Assembly (NCBI GenBank): GCA_003290165.1
Contig: QNQO01000835.1
Location: forward strand, 62,001-126,000
Direction: 5' to 3'
Origin: Berberis thunbergii
Lineage: Eukaryota > Streptophyta > Magnoliopsida > Ranunculales > Berberidaceae
Length of the DNA stretch: 64,000 nucleotides
The notes under the pieces are model-generated. The model searched no databases, was not told the DNA's origin, and saw nothing but the letters and a program-made list of their open reading frames with translations. The position numbers and the translations under genes are program-made. This document shows positions 25,019 to 37,515 of the stretch, in pieces; the stretch's first letter is position 1; every line of letters starts with the position of its first letter.

Positions 25019-25699
25019 GGAAATTCAGTTACCAAAATCACTCGAAAGATTTGCCCACAAGAATGCAGCATGATTTGTTGTTTTTCATCCTATTCAAAAA
25101 GTTTGATCCTTGACAAATATTCTCTTACTGTCACTTCCTGTATTCTTTTTTTTTTGGGAAAGTTACTTCCTGTATTCTAATGTTACAGACTTACAGTTAT
25201 TTACTGTTTAAGAATGGAAGCTTTAAATCGGCTTTTTGTTGTAGTTTTGAAAGGTAACTTTCATTTTACCAATCATAAAAAACATTGTCCTCCTGCATTA
25301 TGTTTTAGACTTCTAGCATTAAAGTGTTACATGTACTGCCTGAATCACTGGTACCACGATATTTTTCACCTTAGACTTCACAAACGATATCTCCACTAGA
25401 GATGTTTTTCACATAATCTTTTGCTTTATTCTGACTATACAAGTAACCACAGTTTGTGTCAACAAATTTTTTTTTTTTTTTTTAAAAAGGTACAATTATT
25501 TGTTAATTAATTGGTGAGTTTATTGGTTGAGAGCATTAAGTGGTAGGTTTATTGGGTGAGAGCTGGATAGAAAAGGCCAAGAAAGAGAGTAGAGACCTGA
25601 GGTTTGTTTTTGTGGTGGTGGAGGTGCATGTTAGAGCATCCAAGGATTAATTTAGCATCACATACTGTTCTAAAACAAGGAAAGGGAACTTGGCTTTCT
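25019..25699. other. Intergenic: 3' region of WDR46-like gene and upstream region of kinase gene
   Basis: Contains T-rich runs (25146-25157 and about 25468-25483) and no further gene. The two genes lie in the same orientation, and the second start codon is about 680 bp from the first stop. Confidence 0.5.
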
Positions 25700-28600
25700 A
25701 TGATGAGCCAAGTAGCTTCATCACTCTTATCCCTCACACCACCACCACCTCTTCTTCTTCTTCTTCCAAGGTGTCCTTCAAATCTCACCACCAAATTTCC
25801 TCCTTTTATAATCTTTCCATCTGGGAATAATAAAACATACCTGAAGACCTCTTCCTCAACCGCCAAGGCTCTATGTGCAATCAACTTCTCCCAAGATGCA
25901 CTTCTGCAAGATGTAGGCGCCGCAGCGGCCGTCAGCGTCGGTGCCTACAGTCTCATTCGCCTCTTCGATTATCTCACTATGCGCAACGTAATCAAACAGG
26001 TTCAGATTATTGTTTCTTGAAATTTTTCTTAATAATTTTCATTTGCTCCTCCTTGAGCTTGCTAACATGCGCACTTATCACTCTGCACCGGCATACACTT
26101 TCATGTCCATGTCCCTGTCGTGTTAGTCAGGCGAAGTAAAGTAATCTTAAGCATGGAAAACATGTGTTGTTTACGGATCCCAATGCATTCTGAGTCAGTG
26201 AGAGAGATGTTCTTGAGATGGCACACTAAGTTCTTGAGATGTTGCCTTACCACTGTGGGTAATAAAAATTTACATTCTCATCGGGTACATTATGGGCGGC
26301 CTACATTATTAGTACTAGACTACTTTAGGTACCTTTACCAGACTATTGATTGTATTGTGGGTCATGGCATTGTGGTACATTTTACACCCACTCTTGCGAT
26401 GGTAACCAGTCACTCTCTACCTTGGATGATAGCATACTTTAGGCCCCACATCACAGATTCACACCTTTAATTTTGTCAAGTGGACCACCGCAGACCACCA
26501 CCTTAATTCCATCATGAATTATTGAATGATGCACCAAGGTTGTGTAATAGTAAGCCTTTAGGGCATCTCCAAGATGTTGGGTGTAGAGTGACCAAGCTAT
26601 GCATTTACCCCCCAACAACAATTCCATCTTTTGAACTGACCATCTGAACAACAATCATAGCGCAAAGATTGTTAGATAATTTTTTGACAAGTTATGCTCT
26701 TAAAATGAACAAAGTTATACATCTTCTCGGTTGGATATGTTGCTAGACTGTATGATCCCACAAAACATACTTACGAACTAGGTTTTTTGCAACCACGTGA
26801 CATGATATAAAGATGACGGAATCCTCGGGATATGTATATACATTCATATATCTTGCCACATTACCCTGGTTGCAAAAACATGGTTCCCTAGCAATGTTGA
26901 TGATTTCTGTAGCACTACTCATCTAGTTTTATTTATTGGATGTGTTGATTCAATAAACTGACTCGTGGTCTGTTTGCACATTTAGTTACTTGATATTTTT
27001 CTAAATAGTATTTGTAACCCTTGTGAATCACTCGCATAATTTGTGGACTACAATTGATAAGGACCACATTTAATGGGCATGTTGGAGTTGAGAAATACAT
27101 TCAATACCTGTGGATGTAGATTATCCCAAGAAAAAATCATCCAGCAAAATCAAGTGATTTATGAGACTTTTATGTTGGATAGGTAGAGTTTGAAGCTGAC
27201 TATCGGTAAAGATCCTTCCTTGTTTATTTGTAGGACTTGAGTTGCTTGAAACCCCAAAGACATGGAAAACCCAATCGGTTGCATTTGGCCAACCTGTTGA
27301 TGATGTTGGGAACTTACAGATCTATGTTCGATAAGCTGAATGCAACTAGCTAACTGTAGCTTATCCCATCTCGTAAATAGAATTGGACAAGAATTTAAGA
27401 TGGAAGAGTAAGGGGAGAAAGTTAGATGGATATTTATAGATAGAGATAAGGTGTGTCTAAAGATACCTCCGTGACGATATCAGAGGCTTTGTCATATAAA
27501 TATGATAGAGAGATTTTTATTATTTTTTAATTCTATGGGCGTATTCATTTTTTGTGTTGATGAGATTTAACTACTGCAAACCAAATGCTAGAGGTTGATG
27601 AGTTGTAATCCTTGTTGAGCGAGGAATTTGACATGAAGGATCTATCATGTGCTGCAAAGAAGATGTTTGGGATGAAAATTTGACATCACGAGAAAGCTGG
27701 CAAGTTGGTTTTTTCCACAAAAGGATGTACATGGAAAAGGTGATATAGAGATTCATGGAATTAATGAAGAAACTGTTTTAGAAGCCTCTGGCCAATAGTT
27801 TCAGGTTGAATGCAATGCAAGTGTCTACTACTGGATTTGAGGTGGGGGAATCCAAAAGTTCCTTTGCTAGTGTTACTGGATGACTAGCGTATGGCATAAA
27901 CATACTAGATCTAGTACTCCTCAGGTGATCATGGTGAGTAAAGATATATGGCTGGGTGATCATGGTGAGTAAAGATATATGGCTGGTTGATGAAAGAATT
28001 AAAATGAAAAGTTATAATCTGTAAGCCCAATTTATTTGGGTAATCAATTTGGAAGATAGTAAAGCCCTGGGTTATGTTGTTGTTCTGTGTCATTCGAATT
28101 CTTCAGGGGATCTTAAGAACAATTTGTCCAAAACGGTTATGTAGTAAAAAACTCGTACTAGCTTTGGTCATATTCTTAGGAGGATGGGTTTAATCTCTCT
28201 GGCGCCTTAAGAGGCACCAGTTAAGGAGATGGGTCTTGAACTTGGAGTTAGGCTCTCCAATTGTGGCCTACATAGAGAGTTGAACTTACGTGATGTTATG
28301 ACTTATGAGACAGCGAATCCTTCTCCTGTGTCTATTATTTGAAGAATTAAACCTCATTGGAAGTGACTTCTTAATGTTGTGTATCAGCTGTCTTGCCTGG
28401 AGGCATCTAAGACCTATATATTGTGTCTATTATTTGAAGAATTGAACCTCATTGGAAGTGACTTCTTAATGTTGTGTATCAGCTGTCTTTCCTGGAGGCA
28501 TCTAAGAACTATATATTACTACGTATCCATTCCAGTGTCAAGCAAAACCAGTTTAAAAATAAATGACTGGTTGATACCAAGGGATTCACCTCAAGTATTT

Positions 28601-29839
28601 CTTTGAACTGCCATATTTTACCTCATATAGTAAAGTTCCTAAGAGGTACTTAATGTCTAAACTCACTAAGTACCTTCAGTGTTAAATGTTTTAGGATTTG
28701 CTCTGTTTGTGAGAGGGTCAAATACAATGAATAAATATCATTCGTCAAAAACTACCACCTTGCATGGCACCTTAAATACATTGAATGTTGGATTTCCGAA
28801 TTTCACTTATCTTCTAAATCAGCTCATTTAGATGTAATTATTGCTCGCAACAATTCATTTTCTTCGTATTTCCTGTTTAAAGCAGAGTTTGAGCAGAAAA
28901 CTGGTGCATATATTATCAGGCTTGCTTTTTCTATGTTCGTGGCCAATTTTCAGGTATCCCTTTCTCTTTTCCATTGAAACATTTCTGTAGTTGCTGATGG
29001 TTTCTTCTTGTCTAATTCAGTTTGTTATTTGGTCCTAGAATAGTACCTCGACAGAAGCTCGTTATTTTGCTGCTTTTGTTCCTCTTTTGAATTGTTTGAG
29101 GCTTGTTATCTATGGACTATCACTTGCTACTGATGAAAGTCTTGTGAAATCAGTCACACGTGAAGGAAATCCAAAGTAATGTCTCCAAATTGCAATATGA
29201 AGTTCTCTGTTTCTTGCTTCAATCCAACAAATGTAACCTTATAGCTTGAATTTGTTTAAAATGGCAGGGAATTGCTTAGAGGCCCTCTCTATTACGTTCT
29301 AATCTTGATTACGAGTGCAGTTCTCTTCTGGCGCGAATCTCCCATTGGAGTGATTTCATTGGCAATGATGTGTGGTGGGGATGGTAATCTCTCGCTCTTG
29401 TTCAATTGAAGCCTTGTTATGTCTCTCCTATTTTGCCATTTCTGACCTGTTGTTTTATAGGATTTGCCGATATTATGGGAAGAAGATTTGGGACAGTAAA
29501 GATTCCTTATAACCAACAAAAGAGTTGGGCAGGAAGTATCTCCATGTTTTTGTCTGGGTTCTTGACTTCAATTGGGTAGGTTTGAACCTTTCACCCCACT
29601 AAACCAAAGTACCTTTATAGAAGATTTTCTAATATTGTTTTTCCTTGCGTTATAGGATGCTCTACTATTTTTCAGCTGTGGGGTACTTCCAGTTGGATTG
29701 GTCATGGACATTGGAAAGGGTAGCGCTAGTGGCCTTATTGGCGACAATGGTGGAATCCCTTCCCATTACAGAGGTAGTGGACGACAATATATCTGTTCCT
29801 TTATCAAGCATGCTGATGGCATACATGTTTTTCAGTTAG
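25700..29839 (+). CDS. FOLK: Farnesol/phytol kinase-like polyprenol kinase, chloroplast-targeted (six exons, 304 aa)
   Basis: The family (FOLK/VTE5/VTE6) phosphorylates prenyl alcohols with nucleotide triphosphates in plastid membranes, salvaging farnesol or phytol. Exons 25700-25999, 28886-28953, 29044-29175, 29268-29383, 29461-29575 and 29656-29839 join in frame to 304 residues with GT-AG borders throughout. Residues 1-60 are rich in Ser, Pro and Leu, like a transit peptide. The core follows: SRKLVHILSGLLF, ARYFAAFVPLLNCLRL, LLRGPLYYVLIL, the catalytic-type MCGGDGFADIMGRRFG, YNQQKSWAGSISM and VESLPITEVVDDNISVPL. Several hydrophobic membrane segments are visible. I chose the ATG at 25700 because MMSQVASSLL begins a typical transit peptide; the open frame extends to an upstream ATG at 25604. 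FOLK is preferred over VTE5 from the C-terminal half by memory of the families. Length fits and no lesion is seen. Confidence 0.88.
26000..28885 (+). other. Long intron 1 of the kinase gene; no gene inside, local tandem duplications
   Basis: This 2.9-kb intron contains a ~95-bp tandem duplication (about 28335-28430 and 28430-28520, sharing CTATTATTTGAAGAATT and GAAGTGACTTCTTAATG). It also has a ~31-bp duplication at 27925-27985 (GGTGATCATGGTGAGTAAAG) and a short inverted pair TTTTTGCAACCA/TGGTTGCAAAAA at about 26783 and 26866. No coding family is recognised. Confidence 0.6.
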
Positions 29840-30042
29840 CAGCCTCCTCATGTTAAGCTCATGCAACCACGATCTTCATTTCTTTTTGAGTTGGGAAGAA
29901 AATGTGCTTCCCCTGGTCACTCAAGTTTCAACCTACCTGAAAACGACATTTCTTCGGCTGACCTCAAAGATCTGAGCTAACAGTTTGTTCAATGTTGATT
30001 TTTCCTTGGAATCTACTTTCAAGTATTTCATAGTGAGGACTG

Positions 30043-32088
30043 AGGGCTGATGCGAGTTTTATTAACATAAATTAATAGGTTAATTTAACCCACTTGTAAT
30101 AACCGCAAGTGCACGGTGTCTAACTGGTAGACAACGGCAAATACAGGTCGATCCCACGAGGAAAGTGGATGCAATTGAATTTAATATTTTAATTAAACTA
30201 ATTTGGAGGAAATGGGATTACAATATTTTTAAAACTAAACTAAAAATATATTAAAATAAGAAAACAAATAAAATGAAAAGATGAATTTTGTGGGTTTAGA
30301 CTCACCAATGAGTTAGCAAAATTATTTAAATCTAAATTACTTAAATTAAAAACAAGAAGCTTTAGGGATGAGAATCTCTTGCTTACACCGAATATGTGAT
30401 CGTTAAAATTCAATTAAATTATATTATGTTTCTATCAAACATTAACAAATTATTTCAAGCCAAAGCAATTTATCAAAAAAATTCAGAAAAAAATTGTAAT
30501 TAACAATTAAGCACACAATTCAGTAAAATCAATCAAAATAACTTATACAACCCATTTAGTTTGTCGCAAACTCGATGTGGTGGTACTCAGCAGTTGGTCC
30601 GAACACGAATCTCGAGAAAATGAACTACACAAGCTCTGTGGTGGTACAAAGAGAAATCGGGGTGTAAATAACATAACTGTTTGAAAAACAATTATTTCCC
30701 TCCCGAAATCGCTCTGCGCCTCTGTGTCTCCGTTCCCAGTGCCTGTTCCGCCGCTGTTCTCCGCTCCTCGCGAGCTCCTTTGTCCTCCAACTGGTTCTGA
30801 ACCTGCAAAAGAGAGAGAGAAAGTGAGGAAACAATGAGATAAAGGAAACAGACAAAAAAATCAAAATAGAGACTTGCGGAGCCCTGTTTCTCCTGTTGCG
30901 GTGTTTTGTGCCGCCTGCTGAAGCGCTGCTTGCGACGGTGGTCGTGAGATAGGGAGGCAGAAAGGAGGTCGAGACGAAGAGGGGTCGAGAGAGGGGAGGA
31001 AGGTCTGTGGCGAGGCGGAACAGAGTCGCGGTGAGGCTCTGTTTCGCGGAGACGGCGGCTGATGACATGGTTGCGTGGTCGTTGTGATACAGGAACAGAG
31101 AGAGAGAGAGGTGGTGGAGGGAGAGATCGTGGAGAAAAGAGGAAATCAGGAAGGAGGGCCGAGAGAAGGGAGCAGGGTCTGTGGCGAGGCGGAGGTCTAA
31201 CGCGAAACAGGGTTGTCACTCCCATGTTTCGTGGTGGTGGCGGTGCTCGTGCGGTGGTGGTGGCAGTTGTGTGGACTGGGGAGAGGAGCAGGGACAGGGA
31301 GATGCTCAGGTGATGGTGGCGGAGCTCGGTGGTGGATGATGGTGGATGGAGGTGGTGACGATGGATGAATGAGAAAAAACCTAGATTTGCTTGGTTGGGA
31401 TGGTGATGAGAATCCCTCTATGAAGGAAAGAGGATTTGATTTTCTACTGATTTGATTTTCTATTGATTTGTTTTCTTCCCTTCTCTTCCTTCCCTTTCTC
31501 ATCCATTGAATTTTTGTATTTATAGATAATTAGGAGAAAATGAATATGGACAAGTTAATTGGAGGATTCAATGAGTGATTTAAGGAAAAAAATCAAAACT
31601 AAATATGGGATAATTGGGAGAATATTTTTTTGGGTTTGCTTGGGCTTGGCATTGGGTTTGGGTTTATGGGTTAGGTTTTTGGTTTAAGTGTGTGACCTTC
31701 TACTTTGTACCACCGCTAGAATCGATCAATTGTCGTTCCTTAAATTGTCGCCTTAATACGATTTTATCATTCACGCTCAAATTCCTACAAAGGCATAAAA
31801 ACGAAATAATTACAATAAAATATAATAACCGAAACACTAATATATATAAATTAAAGGATATATTATGTAATAATTATGTGAATATCAAGGGCTAATGGTG
31901 TTATGGCCCTTTCAAAAAAAAATGGTGTTATGGCTTAGTGGTTAGGGTTGTGTGGGTTTGTCCCCCACGTCCTAGCTTCGAATTCCACCTGTGGCATGGT
32001 TACTTTCTAATGGTGTTGACCTATAGGTCGCCCAATTGATAGGTTATGGGATCCTTAAAAACCCAGCTCGCCTTCCAAAAAAAAAAAA
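30043..32088 (+). mobile_element. tRNA-derived SINE, split by a solo LTR
   Basis: The two parts are 30043-30047 (AGGGC) and 31888-32088. The 12-bp target duplication TAGTGAGGACTG lies at 30031-30042 and 32089-32100 exactly. The right part has a box-A-like TGGCTTAGTGGTT, a degenerate box-B GCTTCGAATTCC and a tail CGCCTTCC followed by A12. The same family recurs at 44098-44270. Confidence 0.88.
30048..31887 (+). mobile_element. Solo LTR, 1840 bp, TSD AGGGC, inside a SINE
   Basis: Starts TGATGCGAGTTTTATT and ends GTGAATATCA, with 5-bp duplications AGGGC at 30043-30047 and 31888-31892. It contains the motif GTGCACGGTGTC and GGTCGATCCCACGAGG near the left end, which I associate with LTRs of plant retroelements. 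A GC-rich middle (30690-31330) opens long antisense frames rich in Arg, Pro and Ser; they look compositional rather than real genes. Orientation is tentative, and no internal gag-pol is present. Confidence 0.82.
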
Positions 32089-32100
32089 TAGTGAGGACTG

Positions 32101-32948
32101 TGGAAAAAGTGGGGAATTAGAATTATATGCTTATCGACTAAGCATGTCCAAGATTTACTGTTATTGCCATTTGAGTATAGATGGGGGCAGTTGTAACTAT
32201 TCTGGCTTACAGAACCCACAATTAGCTGGTGTCATAGTGTTGTTATCGATGTTGTTAAACCTGGAGATGTAATAAGAAGTTAACTTACCTTACCAAGCTC
32301 TATAAGTACTTTAGCGCTTTTTCTAGTTAAAATAGACTAATTTGATTGTACTGATAGACTGATAGTCTGGAAACACATGGTGAAAGACTTGTGAGTTGGT
32401 TTATGCCATGGTGCCTCACCACATTGTTGTTGTTAAATGATAGTATAATTTGATTTGACCTTCAAGTATCTGGTAGTGGCGCAATCAGTATTAACAGGTT
32501 GGTCTTAGCCGAAAAATTGGTGTTTGAGAGTAGTTATTCAAGCGACCTATGCACTACAGCGAGCTTTTATCTCAATAGCAGAAGAGGCATGTTTTTTACT
32601 GTCAAATCCATCCAACCACCCCTCAACTAATTTAGTTTGAACCTTGACTGATAGATTGGAAGTCAGGGATCAGACTAACCTAAATGGATAGAATGGTTAT
32701 GAGCTGTGTACTACACTTATCCCTTTCAAATTGGCAGATAAGATGTCCTCATCATCCAGATTATCTGCCAACACATTTATCCAATCCTTTTGTATTTGTG
32801 TTCTTCATTTCCCCAGTCAAAGCATTTCATGGCCTTTGAAGATAGAGTTGGAGGGAATTAATGCAAAAAATAATTCTAGAGATGATTGTCAAAAAGAAGG
32901 ATGAGGAAAAGAGCACCCACGGTCGTACACATAACTTGGATATGAGTC
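32101..32948. other. Intergenic, nothing recognised
   Basis: Ordinary AT-rich sequence without coding or repeat signatures that I can identify. Confidence 0.5.
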
Positions 32949-33103
32949 ATTCTAGGGAGCCTGGGTAGCCGGCCTGAATTTCACGCCTGGCTGGCATTTT
33001 TATATTTTTTCCCCTGCCTCTTTAAATACTCTTTAATATAACCACAACAAATGAGGGGCAAAAGGGTAATTTCACCCGGCCTGGCTACCCAGGCTCCCTA
33101 GAA
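32949..33103. mobile_element. Small MITE, ~155 bp
   Basis: Inverted ends ATTCTAGGGAGCCTGGGTAG and its reverse complement (33080-33103) enclose AT-rich non-coding DNA. An internal second pair (TAGCCGGCC/GGCCTGGCTA) extends the terminal repeat to about 25-30 bp with small mismatches. Confidence 0.75.
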
Positions 33104-33800
33104 TTTCTCCTTGGATATTGTGCAAAAGTTCAAAAAAAATTTAACATGAAGCTCTTGCATAATAAGGCACCCGCTCAATAAACACAAATATTGGTGATCA
33201 TGCTCTAGCAAAATTGTTGCATGAAGCTGCCTCTGAGAGCGCTTTCTCAGAGTGAAGTGCCCGACGCTTCTCTCTGACATGACTATCAACACAACCTTGA
33301 TAGTGCTTGTGTATATTTAAAGATTTTTTATTTATTTATTTATTACGCAAGTATATAGTATTAGTATACCTTCACACGAAAAGTGTAGAAATATCGTGTA
33401 AAGCCCAATTTACACAAAAGCTAGAAAAGGGGTAAAACTTGGCATCCCACCTCACCTAGACATCCCACATGTAATCGCGCAATGTATAGCTTGAGAGAGA
33501 TGCCATATCAATGCACCCCCAAGAGAGCAAAAGTTTTCTCAATGTGCAAATGGTGTTCAATATCATGATTAAGATAGATACCTGAACTCCGGTAAATGGG
33601 GATTTTTTTTCATTAAACCTATAATTAAAGATTGACCAATCAACCTTAATCATCTGTTTGAGATTCAACAATTATGGACTCCAATAATTGGTAGAATCAA
33701 TTAGAAAGTTGAAACTTAATGTGGAAAATTGAAAACCACGTATTATTTGGGGTTAAGCTACCCCCACTCCCAGACATTAGTGTCTTTAAGATAACATCAA
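33104..33800. other. Intergenic, nothing recognised
   Basis: Contains an ATTT-rich run near 33325-33345. No gene or clear element end is found. Confidence 0.45.
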
Positions 33801-33810
33801 TGAATGTAGC

Positions 33811-33910
33811 CAAGGGTGTGATGATTCAGTGGTTGAGCAGTGACGGATGGTATCACTAAGTCATTGGATCGAACCCAGCCGGCGACATCTAGGGTGGGAG
33901 GCTTGTATTG
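33811..33910 (+). mobile_element. tRNA-derived SINE fragment
   Basis: Box-A-like TGATTCAGTGGTTGAGC and box-B GGATCGAACCC are spaced about 35 bp apart and followed by CCGGCGACATCTAGG. There is no clear poly-A tail, so the 3' part is probably lost. Confidence 0.55.
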
Positions 33911-34189
33911 CAAAGTCAAGCTCAATCAGAAGGGAAGTGAGGTTCGAGTAGTGTGGGTGTTGGACATGAAGATGAGGAGTTAGAGGATAAAGCATGGGAT
34001 GAAGAGGAAGCAAGGGAGAAGGGTAAAGAAAAAAAAATGCTAGACGAGGTTCTTATCCCGATGGTCCTATGGATTGTTCCACATTAATAGATTACCATGG
34101 CAATATTTCACCCTGGACGATGTCTACTGTATAACTCATTTGCCGATTCTTGGTAAGTCGATCAGAATGACGATGAAAATGACAATAGA

Positions 34190-35641
34190 TATAAATGTGT
34201 TACATTATTGGTAGATGGTTTAGGGATTGAAAGTAAAGAAGCAAGGGCCCATGTCAAGAAGCATGGAAAATTTGTGAAAATGAAGTTTATTCTGGACCAC
34301 TGTTGTAGATAGGGTACGAACGTTGTTTCTTTTGAAAGGAAACAAGTGTGCAGAGGTTACTTGTTGTTTTTTCTGGGTATGACTCTATTTGCCAATAAAA
34401 GTGGAACAAAGGTTTATATTGAATATTTGAAGATGCTAATGGAGATGGATAATGGTAACAAGTATTCATGGGGCGTAGCAGGTTTGGCAGTCTTGCTTCG
34501 TCAGTTGGGCGGCGCTAGTAGAGAGGGAACGTAGCAAATTGTTGGATATTTGCCTCTTTTGGAGGTATGTTTCGTAAACTTTTTTTTAATTACCCTCATA
34601 ATATATAAGAATTTTATAATATTTGTTTATGTTGTTTTAGTTTATAGGCATGGATATATGATCACTTTAGACTCTGGGGTAATGCAAAATTGACATGGGA
34701 TGCTAGACTCCCCACCATAGATAAGTGGAAACCCCCACAAATTATAGGAGTTTTGGACAAAAAAATCATAACTCTTAGGAAACATCTCGATGACATGTCT
34801 CTTGAAAAGGTAACAATGCATCTTTAGGTTCAATAAAAAAAATTTGTATGTGTCATATATTAATAAGTTTAAATTATTATAATTCGCAGGTACTTTGGAA
34901 CTTTTACGTGGAGTCCAAGAGAAACACTCCCCTTCATGGCATCGCATGGTTCACAGGATGTTTGTTAGGCCTCAAAATAGATAAAACTCTATCACCCTGA
35001 TAGAGTTATGAGACAAATGGAAAAGGTACAAGTCATCCCAATCTAACCAATCCAAGCCAAAATGAATAATAGAGCTCGATCTGGCAAGCACTTACGTCCA
35101 GTATGAAGTAATGGCTTCGTTCGCTCGAATGTGGCATTATAATGTTGTGCCAGCTAACCAACAAGGTTCCCCCGTGAAGCTTCCATGGGACTGTGCGCGG
35201 ATTACTTGGACTGGTTTCACCGCATTAGCCATCCCTTGGTACAACCACCGAACAATGAGAAAAGTTATCCCCTAAGAAGATATTTTTTTTTCAAATAAGA
35301 GGGTAAGTACAAACATTTTACACTTATGTAATTTTAAAAATTTTACTTGGTTTGCACTAACATCTAATGTTTTCTTGCTGAAGATTGACATTGCTCATGT
35401 TCGCGACTTGATCAATGCCTCTATTGAAGAAGGGTGGAACGTCGACAATGTTATTTTGCTCGCCCGACAAAATAAAATACGGGATTTGCTAAATAAAATG
35501 TCTATACCAGTTACCTTGGAAAAAGAGGAAGAAGAGCATGACATTGGCCCCACTGTTGACAGTGGTGGAGGAAGTGAGCATCGAAGCATGAGCAAAGATT
35601 CTATGTTCGGAAGCAACAAACATAGTGTCTTAATTTTGTAA
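34190..35641 (+). pseudogene. Plant-mobile-domain (PMD/MAIL1-like) protein, decayed, probably transposon-borne
   Basis: Scattered exon-like blocks match the plant mobile domain, found both in MAIN/MAIL proteins and in plant transposable elements. In order: RGYLLFFLGMTLFANKSG and KYSWGVAGLAVLLRQL (34340-34530), AWIYDHFRLWGNAKLTW (34650-34700) and VLWNFYVESKR (about 34890-34920). Then come LYHPDRVMRQMEKVQVIP (34990-35040) and DYLDWFHRISHPLVQPP (35200-35250). An acidic, Ser/Gly-rich tail follows (35375-35641). Stops interrupt several blocks (for example after SREGT and after VQVIPI). The gene sits in Mutator-like DNA and opposite a transposase remnant, so it is more likely element cargo than a host gene. 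Confidence 0.75.
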
Positions 35642-35989
35642 ACTTGGGAAAAATATTTCTTTTGTTTTGTTCATAGTGTCTTCATAGTGGAGGAATTTTG
35701 TAAACATGATTTTATATTTTTATTCAAAGTTTGTTACTTGTGCTCTATTCAAAGCTTGTTATTATGTATTTGAATTCATGAGTAGGGTGAGTTTTAACTT
35801 TCTTGTAGTGCAATTCCCAAAAATCAAATTGAACATACTATTTTGTCTTCAATAAGCTCATAAACCATTACTTTTTTCCTTCTTTTTTTTAATAGACTGC
35901 ATAATTGTGGCAAATCACATTATCAAGTTGAGAAAGAAAACACATGCAAATTGCATTGGCTGTGGGGCTTATTCAAAAAAAATAAAAAA

Positions 35990-37515
35990 TAAAAAAGGAT
36001 TTGTTCATGTATGATGCGAGATCAAAAAAATGATTAGTTTTATGCGACTATGCGAAATCAAAAAATAATCTCAAAACAAATTTCAGATAAAATTTTGAAA
36101 AATCTAGTTTAATGCGACAATGCGACTTGTATGGAATTCGCATAAAGGTTTATGAGCGGAATACTTGTATGGTTCGAATTTAGGTTTGATGCGACAATGC
36201 GCTAAAACATCAGAAAACTAAGTTTAAAAAAAAAATTCACAAACTAAAATTTTTCTTGTTTCTGAAATTTTTTTAAAAAAAATGGCAGGTTTTAGTTATG
36301 TCCGAAGTGCACAATGCGGGTTATATCAAGATTCCCGCATTGGTTATGGCGAACAGAAAAAAAATCCAAAAAATTTCCTATTCGTAGCTTGGAATGTAGG
36401 TAATTCTAGACAACCCGCATTTCACCCTACGAATAGGAAAAAAAATTTATGTTTGCAGTTGGCAATGCGGGGTATCTTGAATTCCTCACATTGTGCACTG
36501 CGAACAAGAATTTTCTTTCCTGTTCGCAGTGTGCAATGCAGGGTATCTGGAATACCCCGCTTTACAAGTTGCGAACTGGAATTTTTCTGTTCGTGGTGAG
36601 TAGGGGTGGGATTGATCCCTTCTCGATTTTTTTGGGTCCTTTTGGGATTGATCAAACTCATCCTGATCCCGTCCCGTCCTGATCTAGAGTGGGATGGGAT
36701 CAAGATGGAGATTTTCAATCCCGCCTATCCCATCCCAAATTTATTTATTTAATATTTATTATTATTATTAATTTTAATCAAAATACTCTTCTAAATTAAA
36801 GCTTAGGATGTGTTGAAATTAAATCAATGTAAGATGAAATTCTATATGAAATCTAAATGAATTGAATCATTAATTCTAAATGAAATTTAATATTTATTTG
36901 CATTCAAAAAAAATTTAATATTTATTTTTTAATATCTATTATTATTTATGATGTAAGTTATATGTATATAAATTTGACATTATTGGTGTCTGAGTAATGT
37001 GAGATAAAACTTTTTATTTTATTTTTATTGGAGGACTATTTAGTACGTGTTCATCCCGTATCGATCCTGTTTGAGATAGGACAAGGTGGGGATGAGGTCT
37101 ATCCCGTCCCGTCCCATCCCTATCCCGAATGAACGAGATGGGATAGGCAATGTGTCCATCTCGTCCCATCCCGTCCTGTGCCCACCCCTAGCAGTGACCA
37201 ATGCAGGAATCTTGAGATAACCCGCATTGTGCACTGCGGACAAAACTAAAACCTACCATTTTTTTCTAAAATTGGAAAAGATTTCAGTTTGTGAAATTTT
37301 TTTTAACATGGTTTTCTGATATTTAGTGCATTATCGCATCAAACCTAAACTCGAACCATACAAGTATTCTGCTCATAAACCTCTATGTGATTTCATACAA
37401 GTCGCATCAAACTAGATTTTTCAAAATTTTATCTGAGATTATTTTCTGATTTCCCATAGTCGCATAAAACTAATCTTTATTTTGATTTTGCGTTCTCGCA
37501 TCATATATAAACAAA
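35990..37515. repeat. Long inverted repeat with small palindromic units, split by a hAT MITE
   Basis: The left arm (about 35990-36356) and right arm (37191 to about 37515) are inverted copies over about 320-360 bp. Shared blocks include GGTTTGATGCGACAATGCG, AATGCGGGTTATATCAAGAT and ATTTTGAAAAATCTAGTTT. Between the arms, 36357-36600 holds further small palindromes built from TTCGCAGTGTGCAATGCAGG. It lies between the PMD pseudogene and the transposase remnant and shares sequence with the element at 39168-40975. Confidence 0.8.
36601..37190. mobile_element. Non-autonomous hAT-type element, 590 bp
   Basis: Inverted ends TAGGGGTGGG, with subterminal GGGATGGGAT/ATCCCATCCC motifs, match the family at 10899-11934. 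It begins exactly where the right arm of the surrounding inverted repeat stops. The 8-bp flanks GTGGTGAG and GCAGTGAC agree at five positions, so the duplication is decayed. Confidence 0.75.

Noticed and set aside
24227..25071. Antisense ORFs across the last WDR46-like exon
   Set aside because: They are shadows of the well-supported plus-strand exon.
30625..31502. Long antisense Arg/Pro/Ser-rich ORFs as possible genes
   Set aside because: They overlap each other, lack any known domain and sit inside a solo LTR; kept only as a low-interest observation.
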